The notes: a model not told the origin generated them from the sequence alone. DNA of 64,000 bases from Helicobacter pametensis ATCC 51478 (GCF_000518225.1 NZ_JADE01000009.1:1-64000); one strand, 5' to 3'; counted from the first letter of the stretch, positions 47,923 through 57,919 are shown. Numbers and translations: made by a program.

Positions 47923-49132
47923 TCTTTGTATCCTTAATGATGATTTTAATAAATCTGCGTTTTCCAATTTGGAAAATGTACTCTCCCTTTTGAAGTTTTA
48001 GATCTTCGTTAGTCATTTTTTTCTGATCGATTCTAAAAGCCCCTGATTGAATATCTCTTCGAGCTTGTGAGGTCGATTGACACAACCCGCTCTCTTTGAG
48101 AATAGCACAAACCCACGCCCCTTCTTCAAAAGTCATCTCAACAATATCACTTGGAATCTCATTTTGAGCAAAGACTAAGTCAAAATTTTCTTTGGCTCTT
48201 CTTGCCTCATCCTCTCCATGATAGCGCTCCACGATCTCCAAAGCAAGTAATTCCTTAGCTCGCTTGGGATGCAATAGACCTTCTGCAACACCTTTTTTGG
48301 CTTCTTTAATCTCATCCAAACTTTTTGTACTCAAAAACTCATAATATTTCCACATCAGCTCATCAGAGATGCTCAGCAATTTAGCATACATCTCGCGTGG
48401 ATTCTCCGTGATTCCGACATAATTCCCCAAACTCTTGCTCATCTTTTGCACCCCATCAAGCCCTTCAAGCAAAGGCATAAGCATCACAGACTGCTCCTTA
48501 CCTACCTCATAAGCCCTCTGTAGCGTCCTTCCCATAAGAAGATTAAATTTCTGATCATTTCCCCCTAGCTCAACATCACTCTCTAGCACCACAGAATCAT
48601 ACCCTTGCAAAAGTGGATAGATAAACTCGACCAAAGAGATGGGCTGCCCTGATTGATAGCGCTTTGTAAAATCATCACGCTCAAGCATCCTTGCTACAGA
48701 AAACTTTGATGTTAGCTCTATCATCCCAGCACTTCCAAGAGTATTGAGCCAAGCAGAGTTGAAACAAACCTCCATCAGCTCTGGATCCAAGATTTTAAAC
48801 ACTTGATCACAATAAGTCTGGGCATTGCGCTCTACTTCTTCTTGAGTCAAAGGCTTTCGTGTCTCACTCTTTCCTGTAGGATCTCCGATGCGCGCAGTAA
48901 AATCTCCGATCAAAAACTTAATAAACCCACCATATTTTTGAAAAGTTGCGAGCTTTTGGAGCAAAACTGTGTGTCCCAAGTGCAAATCAGGTGCAGTGGG
49001 ATCAAATCCTGCCTTGATGACAAAGCGCTCACCCGTTTTATAAAATCGCTCAACCAACCCCTCTATATAATCTAGTGCAATAACTTCATTGCTTCCCCGA
49101 CAGATCTCTCTTAGAGCCTCTTTGACAGACAT
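47912..49132 (-). CDS. tyrS: Tyrosyl-tRNA synthetase
   Basis: A 406-residue class I synthetase. The HIGH motif appears as HLGH ([12 protein letters not shown]) near residue 50, the KMSKS motif near 232, and an S4 RNA-binding domain at the C-terminus. It charges tRNA-Tyr. ATG at 49132 follows GGAGAGAAG. It lies between spoT and the HP0773-like gene, the H. pylori order. Confidence 0.96.
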   Translation of the reverse strand: MSVKEALREICRGSNEVIALDYIEGLVERFYKTGERFVIKAGFDPTAPDLHLGHTVLLQKLATFQKYGGFIKFLIGDFTARIGDPTGKSETRKPLTQEEVERNAQTYCDQVFKILDPELMEVCFNSAWLNTLGSAGMIELTSKFSVARMLERDDFTKRYQSGQPISLVEFIYPLLQGYDSVVLESDVELGGNDQKFNLLMGRTLQRAYEVGKEQSVMLMPLLEGLDGVQKMSKSLGNYVGITENPREMYAKLLSISDELMWKYYEFLSTKSLDEIKEAKKGVAEGLLHPKRAKELLALEIVERYHGEDEARRAKENFDLVFAQNEIPSDIVEMTFEEGAWVCAILKESGLCQSTSQARRDIQSGAFRIDQKKMTNEDLKLQKGEYIFQIGKRRFIKIIIKDTKNAT

Positions 49133-49144
49133 CTTCTCTCCAAC

Positions 49145-51268
49145 TTATTGATATGCATCTTTTAAATTTTGGAATTCTACAATTTTATACTTGCCAGAAA
49201 TTGCGTTTTTGAGATCTTTGATACTTTTGGAATCTACCTCGATATCCACCTCAAAATGCGTCAAAAACTGATCTTGATATCCCTTATAAAAAATCCCTGT
49301 TAGATTGCAGCCATATTTTGCCAAATCAAGCAAAAATCGAGCTAGAGCTCCCTTGGTATCTTCCAAGATCACAATGATTTTATATTTGGCACCCACCTTG
49401 CCCACCCAATCAACAAAAACCATCTTAGTATGATCTTGAATCTTGACTTTTTCACACAATTTGTGATGAATGAGCACCTTTTGATTTTCCAAGATCCCCA
49501 TCACCTCATCCCCCTGCTTTGGATAACAACAATAATCATACAAGACCCCATCCACAGGCTTATGGCTCAAGATCTTGAGATTCTCAAACTCAAACTCTTG
49601 CAGTCCCCAATTCAAATAGCGCAAACGCGAGAGCAAAGATCCACTTTTGTAAAAATACTCTACAAGCTTTTTGCTTGTATCTTTGAGCTCCTGATCTCCT
49701 ACGATCGCAATGGGATTGATCTCGCTTTCCTTGAGGGCATCCTCGATCTGTGCATAAGTTTTGCCAAAAAAAGTCTTAAAAATTTGCATCACAATCAACA
49801 AATTGACTTCCCTCAATTTGTTTTGGCAATTGATTCGAATCTTATTCTTGGCTTTTGAAGTTTTGACAAGATTGATCCAAGAGCATCGCATCCCACTTGC
49901 CTTCCCTGTGATGATTCTCACGATATCTCCATTTTTAAGACGCTCCAAGAGATTTGCCTTTTGGTGATTGACATAAGCACCAACCGCGCTTTCTCCAAGC
50001 TCTGTATGCACCGCATAAGCATAATCAAGCACAACAGATCCAGCAGGAAGTGAAAACACATCACCTCGAGGAGAAAACACAGCAATATCCTCACGATACA
50101 AGTCACTTTTGACTAGCTCAAAAAATTCATCAATATCTTGATCTTTGTATTCGATATTGCTCAACCAATCAAGAGAGGTTTGATTGCCCATTTTGTATTT
50201 CCAATGTGCAGCAAGACCAAACTCAGCGCTCTTTTGCATCTCAAAGGTTCGAATCTGCACCTCAAAAATCGATCGCTCATCAAAAACTGTCGTATGGATA
50301 GTCTGATAGCCATTTTCCTTGGGGATAGCAATATAGTCTTTGAATCGCGATGTAATTGGCTTGAAGTGAAGATGCATGATTCCAAGCACACGATAACAAT
50401 CAATCGGATTTTTAAGGATCACCCTCACTGCCAAGAGATCCAAAATCTCCTCGATCCCCACACCTTTGCGCTGCATTTTGAGATAGATTGAATAAGGACG
50501 CTTTAAACGACTTTGAATCTCAAAGCTTTCAGGATCAAATCCTTCTTGCAATAGGAGCTGATTGACTTTTTGGACAAATTCCTCAAGCTTTCCCTCTAGC
50601 ACCAAACGATTAGCACCCAAAAACTCAGAAATCTTCTCATATTCCTCACGAAAGAGATAATAAAAACTCTGATCTTCTAGAGTGTTTTTGATCGAGGAGA
50701 TTCCAAGGCGATAAGCGATGGGTGCATAAACTACAAGAGTCTCTTCAGAAATTTTGCGTTGTTTTTGCTCACTGAGGGCATCAAGGGTCAGCATATTGTG
50801 CAAGCGATCACAAATCTTGACAAAGATCGCCCGCACATCCTTGATCGAAGCCAGCAAAACCTTACGAAATGAAGAAGCCTGTGCCAAAATCTTGACATTT
50901 TGGATTCCATGAGGGATATTCTCTTCACGAAGCTCGACAATCTTAGTCAGCGCATCAACAATTTCAGCAACCTCATCACCAAATTCTATCCTCACCTCTT
51001 CAAGTGAGAAATGTGTATCTTCAACCACATCATGCAAAAGTGCTGAACATATCATCGCCTCATCTCCCCCATAATAAGCCACGATACATGAAACACAAAT
51101 AGGGTGCACCGCATAAGGCTCTCCACTCTTACGGTATTGCTCCTTGTGAGCACCTATTGAAAATTCTAAAGCCTTTTTAATGCGTGGTGTAACATAAACA
51201 AGAGAATGAAGTTTTTGCAAAGATGAAGAAATATCTTTGCAAGAGGAAACAAAATCAAAAAGATCCAA
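49145..51268 (-). CDS. spoT: Bifunctional (p)ppGpp synthase/hydrolase
   Basis: A 707-residue RelA/SpoT protein. The hydrolase HD domain (ICSALLHDVVEDTHF) is near residue 75. The synthetase domain follows (SRLKRPYSIYLKMQRKG, FKDYIAIPKENGYQTIHT near 325). A TGS domain (VFSPRGDVFSLPAGSVVLDYAYAVHT) is near 400, and an ACT domain at the C-terminus. It makes and destroys the alarmone. The TTG start is one base after the rpoZ stop, so expression is coupled. Matches HP0775. Confidence 0.96.
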   Translation of the reverse strand: MDLFDFVSSCKDISSSLQKLHSLVYVTPRIKKALEFSIGAHKEQYRKSGEPYAVHPICVSCIVAYYGGDEAMICSALLHDVVEDTHFSLEEVRIEFGDEVAEIVDALTKIVELREENIPHGIQNVKILAQASSFRKVLLASIKDVRAIFVKICDRLHNMLTLDALSEQKQRKISEETLVVYAPIAYRLGISSIKNTLEDQSFYYLFREEYEKISEFLGANRLVLEGKLEEFVQKVNQLLLQEGFDPESFEIQSRLKRPYSIYLKMQRKGVGIEEILDLLAVRVILKNPIDCYRVLGIMHLHFKPITSRFKDYIAIPKENGYQTIHTTVFDERSIFEVQIRTFEMQKSAEFGLAAHWKYKMGNQTSLDWLSNIEYKDQDIDEFFELVKSDLYREDIAVFSPRGDVFSLPAGSVVLDYAYAVHTELGESAVGAYVNHQKANLLERLKNGDIVRIITGKASGMRCSWINLVKTSKAKNKIRINCQNKLREVNLLIVMQIFKTFFGKTYAQIEDALKESEINPIAIVGDQELKDTSKKLVEYFYKSGSLLSRLRYLNWGLQEFEFENLKILSHKPVDGVLYDYCCYPKQGDEVMGILENQKVLIHHKLCEKVKIQDHTKMVFVDWVGKVGAKYKIIVILEDTKGALARFLLDLAKYGCNLTGIFYKGYQDQFLTHFEVDIEVDSKSIKDLKNAISGKYKIVEFQNLKDAYQ

Positions 51269-51269
51269 C

Positions 51270-51494
51270 TTATCTTCTCAAACCAGAATCAATGCCTGTG
51301 AAAACAATCTTATCCTGAGCGATTTCCATCATCGCAATATCAGCAAGCTTGTGTGTTTTGAGATCCACTCCATCGACAAGAGGCTTAGCACCATTACTCA
51401 GCTCTTTTGTCCTAGCAAAGACAAGATTAGATAAAACATAACGATCATTTCCCACCTTTTCCAAAGCTTTTGCTGCGATTTCTTCTGTTCTCAT
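51270..51494 (-). CDS. rpoZ: RNA polymerase omega subunit
   Basis: A 74-residue omega subunit: [19 protein letters not shown] and AFARTKEL-like segments, then a helix. It binds the beta-prime subunit and supports ppGpp regulation in several bacteria. ATG at 51494 follows AAGGA; the longer frame from 51545 reaches into the pyrH end. It lies between pyrH and spoT. Confidence 0.92.
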   Translation of the reverse strand: MRTEEIAAKALEKVGNDRYVLSNLVFARTKELSNGAKPLVDGVDLKTHKLADIAMMEIAQDKIVFTGIDSGLRR

Positions 51495-51526
51495 TTTTTT
51501 CCTTTTTATTTGAATTTTAACAAAGT

Positions 51527-52246
<720 letters not shown>

Positions 52247-52278
52247 TCAATCCAAATTCAGAAACAAAATAGATAATT

Positions 52279-53565
52279 TTAAAGCAATTTTTGGCTCTTT
52301 GAGGCAGTGTTTTGCTCCTTTTGCCAGTGCAAACTAAACTCACTCCCTTTTTTGTGCCAACTTTTCACCTCAAGCCTGATTCCGCATTCTTTGCAAATTT
52401 TTTGGACAATATTGAGTCCAAGCCCAAATCCTCCCCCACTTCGATCAAAACGCCTATAACGATCAAAGATTTTCTCCAAATCCGAATCCTTGATTCCATA
52501 GCCATTATCCTTGATCATGCAAAACATCCCATCCTCTTCTTCACCCAAAATGATTTGTACCTCTCCTCCCTTAGGTGTATATTTGTATGCATTGCTCAAT
52601 AGATTATCAATCACTAGCACAAGTGCTTTGCGATCTGCCATAATCCAAGCACTTGAGAGATTTGTGATAATAGAAATTTGCTTTTGCTCAAATAGACATG
52701 AGAGAAATTCTAATCGCTCCTGCACGACCTCTTGCATATCAAGCTCCTCAATCCTCTTCTCAAGTCTTCCAAATGATGTATAAACAAGACTGTGATAAAT
52801 GTTTTCGATTGTTCGCGAGGCAATCTGGATATGTCTCAATTTTTTGGCTTCTTCTTGAGGGATTTGATCTAGTTTTATACGCTCAACACTCATTTGTAGA
52901 ATGCTCAAAGGGGTATTGATCTCATGAGTTGTGTCCTTGATAAAACAATCAAGCTCTTCGATCTTTTGATTCATAGGGCGCAAGGAGAGACGGACCAAAA
53001 ACACTCCAACGATTGCCATCATCAATGACATACACCCAAACAATCCCCACACTTTCAAGCGCAAATCCCACAATAAGTCTCGGATATCTCCCCCATCAAT
53101 CACGATTCTAAATGCTTCATCTGGGCGCTTATGTCGATGCTTGGAGTTTGCCTCCTCAGGATGAGTGAGAAAATCTGGACGGCCATAAGAGTTGAGCACA
53201 ATATGATCATCAACAATAAAAATACCCCTCTCTTGAGGAATCTTGCGAGGATCAATCTTCATACTGCTATAGATGAGCTTGCCTTCTTTATCAAAAGCCA
53301 TGATTCGATGCTCAGAATCCAAAGAAATTGCTTGCAAAACAGCGCGTTGTCCCTCCAAAGTATTGATATAGCGGGCATATTTTCCCCTTTTGGCAACAAC
53401 TTGAATAATTTGCTTGGAGAGTTTATCTGCCTCACGAAATGATCGGATTTTGAGCGCATTGATCTCTCCAAAATACCATGTGCCAAAAATAATTCCCAAA
53501 AAAATCGTTGTGCTGATGATATAGAGAGCAAGAATCTGAAAAGTGGTTTTTTTGCTTTCATTCAT
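52279..53565 (-). CDS. Sensor histidine kinase of a two-component system
   Basis: About 428 residues. Membrane helix one near 12-32, periplasmic sensor region to about 165 with the charged patch KHRHKRPDEAF, membrane helix two near 170-190, then HisKA with the phosphorylation site HEINTPL near 226, and ATPase boxes DNLLSNAYKYT, DNGYGIKD and GFGLGLNI. ATG at 53565 overlaps the response regulator by 8 bp. The pair is of OmpR/EnvZ type and could correspond to H. pylori CrdRS, but the signal cannot be told. Confidence 0.85.
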   Translation of the reverse strand: MNESKKTTFQILALYIISTTIFLGIIFGTWYFGEINALKIRSFREADKLSKQIIQVVAKRGKYARYINTLEGQRAVLQAISLDSEHRIMAFDKEGKLIYSSMKIDPRKIPQERGIFIVDDHIVLNSYGRPDFLTHPEEANSKHRHKRPDEAFRIVIDGGDIRDLLWDLRLKVWGLFGCMSLMMAIVGVFLVRLSLRPMNQKIEELDCFIKDTTHEINTPLSILQMSVERIKLDQIPQEEAKKLRHIQIASRTIENIYHSLVYTSFGRLEKRIEELDMQEVVQERLEFLSCLFEQKQISIITNLSSAWIMADRKALVLVIDNLLSNAYKYTPKGGEVQIILGEEEDGMFCMIKDNGYGIKDSDLEKIFDRYRRFDRSGGGFGLGLNIVQKICKECGIRLEVKSWHKKGSEFSLHWQKEQNTASKSQKLL

Positions 53566-54199
53566 AGCAATATCCAAGCCCTCGTTTGGTTTTGATCCTA
53601 TCTTTGCCGATGTGGATTCTGAGATTTTTGATATAGACACGCAAGGATGCAAAACTTGGCTCTTCATACCCCCACAAACGATAAGAAATATCTTCAAGCG
53701 TGAGATATTTGCCCTTATTTTCAATCAAAATCGCCAAAAGTTCATTTTCTTTGTTTGTCACAGGCATTAGCGAACCATTTTGATAGAGCAAGCGCTGATT
53801 GAGATCAAAATACATTCCCCCTTCAAAATGCTCCACTTTTTGAGTGTTTTGCTTAAGAATCTTTTGGATTCGCAAAAATAACTCTTCAAGCTCAAAGGGT
53901 TTTTTGAGATAGTCTTCACATCCACTCTCATAGCCTGTTTTCAGATCAGCAATTGTATTGAGTGAGGTTGTAAAAATCGCTGGTGTAAGGATCTTATGCT
54001 CTCGTAGATCTCTCAAAAGCGAAAACCCATCCCCTAGTGGCACCTTGACATCTAAAATCAATAATTCATATCTTGCACTCATTGCTCGCTCTAAAGCATC
54101 ATCAGCATTTTCTACACATTCCACTTCAAATCCTTTAGAGATCAAAAATTCTTCCATAAGCTCAGCCAAAAAAGCATCATCTTCCAAAAGTAAAATCAT
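53558..54199 (-). CDS. OmpR-type response regulator
   Basis: A 213-residue protein: receiver domain with acidic pocket LLEDDAF, phosphoacceptor Asp in LLILDVKVP near 51, and DYLKKPFELEEL; then a winged-helix DNA-binding domain (SYRLWGYEEPSFASLRVYIKNLR). It pairs with the histidine kinase and precedes it. Its target genes are unknown. Confidence 0.92.
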   Translation of the reverse strand: MILLLEDDAFLAELMEEFLISKGFEVECVENADDALERAMSARYELLILDVKVPLGDGFSLLRDLREHKILTPAIFTTSLNTIADLKTGYESGCEDYLKKPFELEELFLRIQKILKQNTQKVEHFEGGMYFDLNQRLLYQNGSLMPVTNKENELLAILIENKGKYLTLEDISYRLWGYEEPSFASLRVYIKNLRIHIGKDRIKTKRGLGYCYE

Positions 54200-54302
54200 C
54201 CATCCCTCCCAAAATCTATTCTAACCCCTCATAAATTTCATCATTGACCTCTAGCTCCTTGATCAATCCTCCATCTTTCTCAACAAACAAAAAATACACT
54301 CA

Positions 54303-54329
54303 AACTTAAAGCATCCAAGATGAACTTAA
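54303..54329. promoter_or_regulatory. Direct repeat upstream of the response regulator gene
   Basis: AACTTAA occurs at 54303-54309 and again at 54323-54329, a 20-bp period close to two helical turns, about 105-125 bp ahead of the response regulator start. OmpR-type regulators often bind direct repeats, so this could be an autoregulatory site. It may also be chance in AT-rich DNA. Confidence 0.25.
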
Positions 54330-54374
54330 GAAAAAATTCTAAAAGAGAAAAATGAATTAAATATGAAATCAAAA

Positions 54375-54450
54375 TGGCGACCCCTAGAAGATTTGAACTT
54401 CTGCTCCTACCTAGAAAGGGTAGTATCCTTGGCCACTAGATGAAGGGGTC
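54375..54450 (-). tRNA. tRNA-Glu (UUC), divergent copy
   Basis: Acceptor GACCCCT/AGGGGTC pairs fully, discriminator G, encoded CCA. D-stem ATC/GAT, anticodon stem CTACC/GGTAG with loop CTTTCTA, giving anticodon UUC but U at position 37 where a purine is usual. T-arm AGAAG/CTTCT. It is the last of five tRNA genes and differs from the other tRNA-Glu in anticodon stem, T-stem and discriminator base. Confidence 0.88.
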
Positions 54451-54485
54451 TCTAACAAAATAGCATAAAGGGGAAATCAAAGAAG

Positions 54486-54562
54486 TGGCGGAGCGGACGG
54501 GGCTCGAACCCGCGACCCCCTGCGTGACAGGCAGGTATTCTAACCAGCTGAACTACCGCTCC
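54486..54562 (-). tRNA. tRNA-Asp (GUC)
   Basis: Acceptor GGAGCGG pairs with CCGCTCC, discriminator G, encoded CCA. The anticodon stem CTGCC/GGCAG-type arm holds loop CTGTCAC, anticodon GUC. T-arm GCGGG-TTCGAGC-CCCGT. Fourth in transcription order in the cluster. Confidence 0.95.
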
Positions 54563-54578
54563 AAGACAAGAACCAAAG

Positions 54579-54654
54579 TGGTGGTCGCTACAAGACTCGA
54601 ACTTGTGACATCTACCTTGTAAGGGTAGCGCTCTACCAACTGAGCTAAGCGACC
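54579..54654 (-). tRNA. tRNA-Val (UAC)
   Basis: Acceptor GGTCGCT/AGCGACC, discriminator A, encoded CCA. Anticodon stem CTACC/GGTAG with loop CTTACAA, anticodon UAC. T-arm ACAAG-TTCGAGT-CTTGT. Third in transcription order. Confidence 0.95.
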
Positions 54655-54682
54655 AACTTTGATAAAAAATTGAAAGTCAAAG

Positions 54683-54757
54683 TGGTGACCCCTAGGGGAC
54701 TCGAACCCCTGTAGCCACCGTGAAAGGGTGGTATCCTAACCACTAGATGAAGGGGCC
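54683..54757 (-). tRNA. tRNA-Glu (UUC)
   Basis: Acceptor GGCCCCT pairs with AGGGGTC (one G-U pair), discriminator A, encoded CCA. Anticodon stem CCACC/GGTGG with loop CTTTCAC, anticodon UUC and A at position 37 as expected. T-arm AGGGG-TTCGAGT-CCCCT. Second in transcription order; this is the ordinary tRNA-Glu. Confidence 0.95.
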
Positions 54758-54777
54758 ACTGTATTTAACCATCAAAC

Positions 54778-54853
54778 TGGTGACCCGTGTTGGATTCGAA
54801 CCAACGGCCCACTCCTTAAAAGGGAGTTGCTCTACCAGCTGAGCTAACGGGTC
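54778..54853 (-). tRNA. tRNA-Lys (UUU)
   Basis: Acceptor GACCCGT/ACGGGTC, discriminator A, encoded CCA. Anticodon stem ACTCC/GGAGT with loop CTTTTAA, anticodon UUU. T-arm TTGG-type with TTCGAAT loop. First in transcription order, nearest the promoter. Confidence 0.95.
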
Positions 54854-54885
54854 ATACACAGTCAAATACCGAAACAGGAAGCGAG

Positions 54886-54914
54886 ATTATAATCACAAAA
54901 AAATCAAAAGTCAA
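54886..54914 (-). promoter_or_regulatory. Strong sigma-70 promoter of the tRNA cluster
   Basis: On the minus strand TTGACT (54909-54914) and TATAAT (54886-54891) are separated by exactly 17 bp, about 33 bp ahead of tRNA-Lys. This is close to the full consensus, with a clear -35 that most Campylobacterota promoters lack, as expected for stable RNA genes. Confidence 0.8.
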
Positions 54915-55023
54915 GAACTTTGAACAATTTTTAATCCAATCGTTACAAATTAAGCCATAATTGCCCCTCTCTTAAGTGCAAGGTCAAGATACAATGCGAC
55001 AACTCAAATCTCAAAGGCTTAGC

Positions 55024-56214
55024 ATGACTTTAGAAAGCTATCTAGTGGGCATTGGCACTATCTTGTTTATCAGTATTTTTTCAAGCAAGCTCTCAAGCAA
55101 ATTTGGTATCCCCCTACTGCTAATTTTCCTTATTTTGGGGATGCTTATGGGAAGTGAGGGGATTTTGGGAATCGAATTTGATAACCCTCAGATTGCTCAA
55201 ATGGTGGGAACAATCGCTCTTTTATTTATTTTGTATGATGGTGGATTATCGACAAATTATGAGGATGTTAAGCCTATATTGCGTGAGGGATCGATCCTTG
55301 CAACCCTAGGCGTTTTGCTGACAGCTTTTATGATGGGGATCTTTGCATACTTTCTTCTAGATTTTACATTTTTAGAATCTCTTCTTTTAGGAGCGATTAT
55401 TTCCTCCACAGATGCTGCTGCCGTTTTCTCGATTTTGAGAGCAAAAAAACTTGCACTAAAAAATAATATTGATCATGTTTTGGAACTCGAATCTGGAAGC
55501 AATGACCCCATGGCAATCTTTCTCACTCTAACAATCCTCAATCTCATCACCACAGATGATTGGTCAGAATTCTCATTATTTGGACTGATTGGACATTTTA
55601 TTCTCCAATTCTCTCTTGGAGGAATTTTGGGAATAATTGCTGGCTTTTTGTTTCCAAAGATTTGTGCTCTAGCAAGAATCAAATATGCCAACCTATATGC
55701 ACTTTTAAGCGTTTCTTGGCTTCTTTTGATCTATGGGATCACAACACACATTGGAGGAAATGGTTTTTTGTGTATCTATATTGCAGGAATCCTCATCAAC
55801 AAAAGTCATTTTCCTTTCAAAAGAAATATTTTAGATTTTCATGACTCTCTAGCATGGGTGATGCAAATCACAGTGTTTCTCACTTTGGGACTTCTTGTGT
55901 TTCCATCAGAATTGATTCAAACTGCGCTCCCTGCATTGATCCTAACTTGTCTTTTGATTTTTGTTGCTCGTCCAATTGGTGTTTTTCTTTCTCTGTATAA
56001 GAGTAAATTTGATTTTAGAGAAAAAAGCTTTATCTCTTGGGTGGGTCTTAGGGGAGCCGTCCCGATTGTTCTTGCCACCTATCCCTATCTTGAGGGTCTA
56101 GAAAACTCTCATCAAATCTTTAATATTGTGTTTTTTATGGTGTTTATTTCTGTCTTTATTCAAGGAAGTACTCTGCCCTATTTTGCCAACAAATTGAAAA
56201 TTATCAATGATTAG
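55024..56214 (+). CDS. CPA1-type cation/proton antiporter (NhaP2/CvrA-like)
   Basis: About 396 residues with twelve or so hydrophobic segments and the CPA signatures LLFILYDGGLSTNYE near 75, SSTDAAAVFSIL near 138 and ELESGSNDPMA near 160. It exchanges Na+ or K+ for protons. The soluble C-terminal domain of full-length NhaP2 proteins is absent. I prefer ATG at 55024, preceded by AAAGG; in-frame GTG at 54976 and ATG at 54994 are possible. Confidence 0.82.
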   Translation: MTLESYLVGIGTILFISIFSSKLSSKFGIPLLLIFLILGMLMGSEGILGIEFDNPQIAQMVGTIALLFILYDGGLSTNYEDVKPILREGSILATLGVLLTAFMMGIFAYFLLDFTFLESLLLGAIISSTDAAAVFSILRAKKLALKNNIDHVLELESGSNDPMAIFLTLTILNLITTDDWSEFSLFGLIGHFILQFSLGGILGIIAGFLFPKICALARIKYANLYALLSVSWLLLIYGITTHIGGNGFLCIYIAGILINKSHFPFKRNILDFHDSLAWVMQITVFLTLGLLVFPSELIQTALPALILTCLLIFVARPIGVFLSLYKSKFDFREKSFISWVGLRGAVPIVLATYPYLEGLENSHQIFNIVFFMVFISVFIQGSTLPYFANKLKIIND

Positions 56215-56230
56215 TGGAATGCTTCTTGCT
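56215..56230 (+). promoter_or_regulatory. Sigma-54 (RpoN) promoter before flgF
   Basis: TGGAATGCTTCTTGCT has GG at 56216-56217 and GC at 56228-56229, exactly the 10-base spacing of -24/-12 promoters, with TTGC and a following T matching TTGCW. The expected start site is near 56241, just ahead of the flgF ATG at 56264. RpoN controls middle flagellar genes in Campylobacter and Helicobacter. Confidence 0.7.
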
Positions 56231-56263
56231 TTATGCTCCTAAAATTCAACTTGGAGCAAAGGA

Positions 56264-57091
56264 ATGCAAAGCGGATATTACAGTGCCACGGGTGGAATGG
56301 TAACCCAATTCAATCGCCTTGATGTCATTGCCAACAATCTTGCCAATCTCAATACCAATGCATACAAAAGGGATGATGTAGCCATTGGTGATTTTGCAAG
56401 GATTCTCAAAGGCACACATGATGAACTCCCTATAGAAGATCACACAAGAGAGGCGGCAAATTTTTGGAATCGAGCGATGGACAAAGTCCCTCTTATCACA
56501 GAGCAATACACAGATAGAAGCATTGGGACACTGATGCAGACAGGAAATGAGCTAGATTTTGCCCTCAAAAGCGAAAATGCTTTTTTTGCTATTCAAACTC
56601 CAGATGGAGTGCGATACACACGCGATGGGAGTTTCAATATCGATTCTGAAGGAAATCTTGTCACCAAAGAAGGGTTTAAGGTTCTAAGCAGAAATTGGAT
56701 CGATCATGAGGGAGGTATCACTCTCAATGAATCCATGCAGCCCATCTTTAGTCCAAGTGGGAATATCACGATGAGAACTCCAGAGGGTGAAATAATCGAA
56801 GCGGGGGCTGTAGGGATCGTCTCATTTAGCAATCCCAAATATCTCAGAAAAACAGGTAGCGGTCTCTATGAATATGTCGGGAAAGATCTAGGCAGAGATC
56901 GATCTCTCTATCAAAACAATGATGATGTCCTAGCTCAAGGATTTATCGAAAAAAGTAATGTCAATGCTGTGCTTGAGATGACCAGCCTTATCGAAACCAA
57001 TCGACTTGTAGATATGTATCAAAAAGTGATGAAAACTCATATGGATGATCTCAATAGCGAAGCGATTCAAAAACTAGCCGTGAGGGCATAA
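56264..57091 (+). CDS. flgF: Flagellar proximal rod protein FlgF (FlgG-like)
   Basis: A 275-residue flagellar rod protein. The N-terminal segment RLDVIANNLANLNTNAYKRDD is the rod/hook signature, FFAIQTPDGVRYTRDGSFNID near 107 the family core, and the C-terminal QGFIEKSNVNAVLEMTSLIE helix matches FlgF/FlgG. It is likely the proximal rod subunit, like HP1092 (annotated flgG1). ATG has AAAGG upstream. It is 10 bp before flgG. Confidence 0.88.
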   Translation: MQSGYYSATGGMVTQFNRLDVIANNLANLNTNAYKRDDVAIGDFARILKGTHDELPIEDHTREAANFWNRAMDKVPLITEQYTDRSIGTLMQTGNELDFALKSENAFFAIQTPDGVRYTRDGSFNIDSEGNLVTKEGFKVLSRNWIDHEGGITLNESMQPIFSPSGNITMRTPEGEIIEAGAVGIVSFSNPKYLRKTGSGLYEYVGKDLGRDRSLYQNNDDVLAQGFIEKSNVNAVLEMTSLIETNRLVDMYQKVMKTHMDDLNSEAIQKLAVRA

Positions 57092-57101
57092 GGAGCAAAG
57101 A

Positions 57102-57890
57102 ATGATTCGAGCACTAAACACAGCCACTACAGGAATGTTAGGGCAACAAATGCAGATTGACACCACATCAAACAATATCGCCAATGTCAATACCGTGGGA
57201 TACAAAAAACAAAGAGCGGAGTTTAGCGATCTACTCTATCAAACCATGCAATATGCAGGAACAAACACAAGTGATAACACCATTTCTCCCACAGGGATAG
57301 AGGTAGGACTTGGGGTGCGACCCATCGCGGTGTCCAAAATGTTCTCTCAAGGAAGTCTCAAAGAAACAGGAAATAATCTAGATATCGCCATTGCTGGCAA
57401 AGGATTCTTTCAAATCCAGCTCCCTGATGGCAATGTAGGCTACACACGCAGCGGAAACTTCAAAGTCGATGGCACAGGAGCAGTAGTTGATAGCAATGGA
57501 TATCGCCTAATCCCAGAGATCACAGTGCCAGAGGGGACGACTCAGCTTAGCATCGGAGGAGATGGGACAGTGAGTGCTGTGCAAGGGAATCAAACTGATG
57601 TAGAGATCTTAGGACAGATTGAGATTGTCAATTTTGTCAATCCCGCAGGACTTCACTCCCTAGGAGATAATCTCTATCTCAACACCAATGCCTCAGGTGA
57701 TCCTATCGCTGGAGTGGCAGGACAAGGTGGGCTTGGACAGCTCAAGCAAGGCTTTATCGAGCTTAGCAATGTCAAACTCGTAGAAGAAATGACTGATCTA
57801 ATCACAGGACAAAGAGCCTATGAAGCCAACTCCAAAAGCATCCAAACAGCCGATGCAATGCTCCAAACAGTCAATCAGCTCAAACGCTAA
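57102..57890 (+). CDS. flgG: Flagellar distal rod protein FlgG
   Basis: A 262-residue protein with IDTTSNNIANVNTVGYKKQRAE near the N-terminus, GNNLDIAIAGKGFFQIQLPDG near 93 and C-terminal QGFIELSNVKLVEEMTDLI, the standard FlgG sequence. It forms the distal rod. It follows flgF after 10 bp with AAGGAGC ahead of ATG. Adjacent flgF-flgG matches the Campylobacter arrangement rather than H. pylori. Confidence 0.95.
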   Translation: MIRALNTATTGMLGQQMQIDTTSNNIANVNTVGYKKQRAEFSDLLYQTMQYAGTNTSDNTISPTGIEVGLGVRPIAVSKMFSQGSLKETGNNLDIAIAGKGFFQIQLPDGNVGYTRSGNFKVDGTGAVVDSNGYRLIPEITVPEGTTQLSIGGDGTVSAVQGNQTDVEILGQIEIVNFVNPAGLHSLGDNLYLNTNASGDPIAGVAGQGGLGQLKQGFIELSNVKLVEEMTDLITGQRAYEANSKSIQTADAMLQTVNQLKR

Positions 57891-57895
57891 ATAAC

Positions 57896-57919
57896 CAAGG
57901 GGCAAGATCACCCCCCTTG
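57896..57919. terminator. Hairpin between convergent flgG and tupC
   Basis: CAAGGGG (57896-57902) pairs with CCCCTTG (57913-57919) around a 10-base loop. It sits in the 17-bp gap and overlaps the end of tupC. It could stop transcription from both directions; there is no U-tract. Confidence 0.45.
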
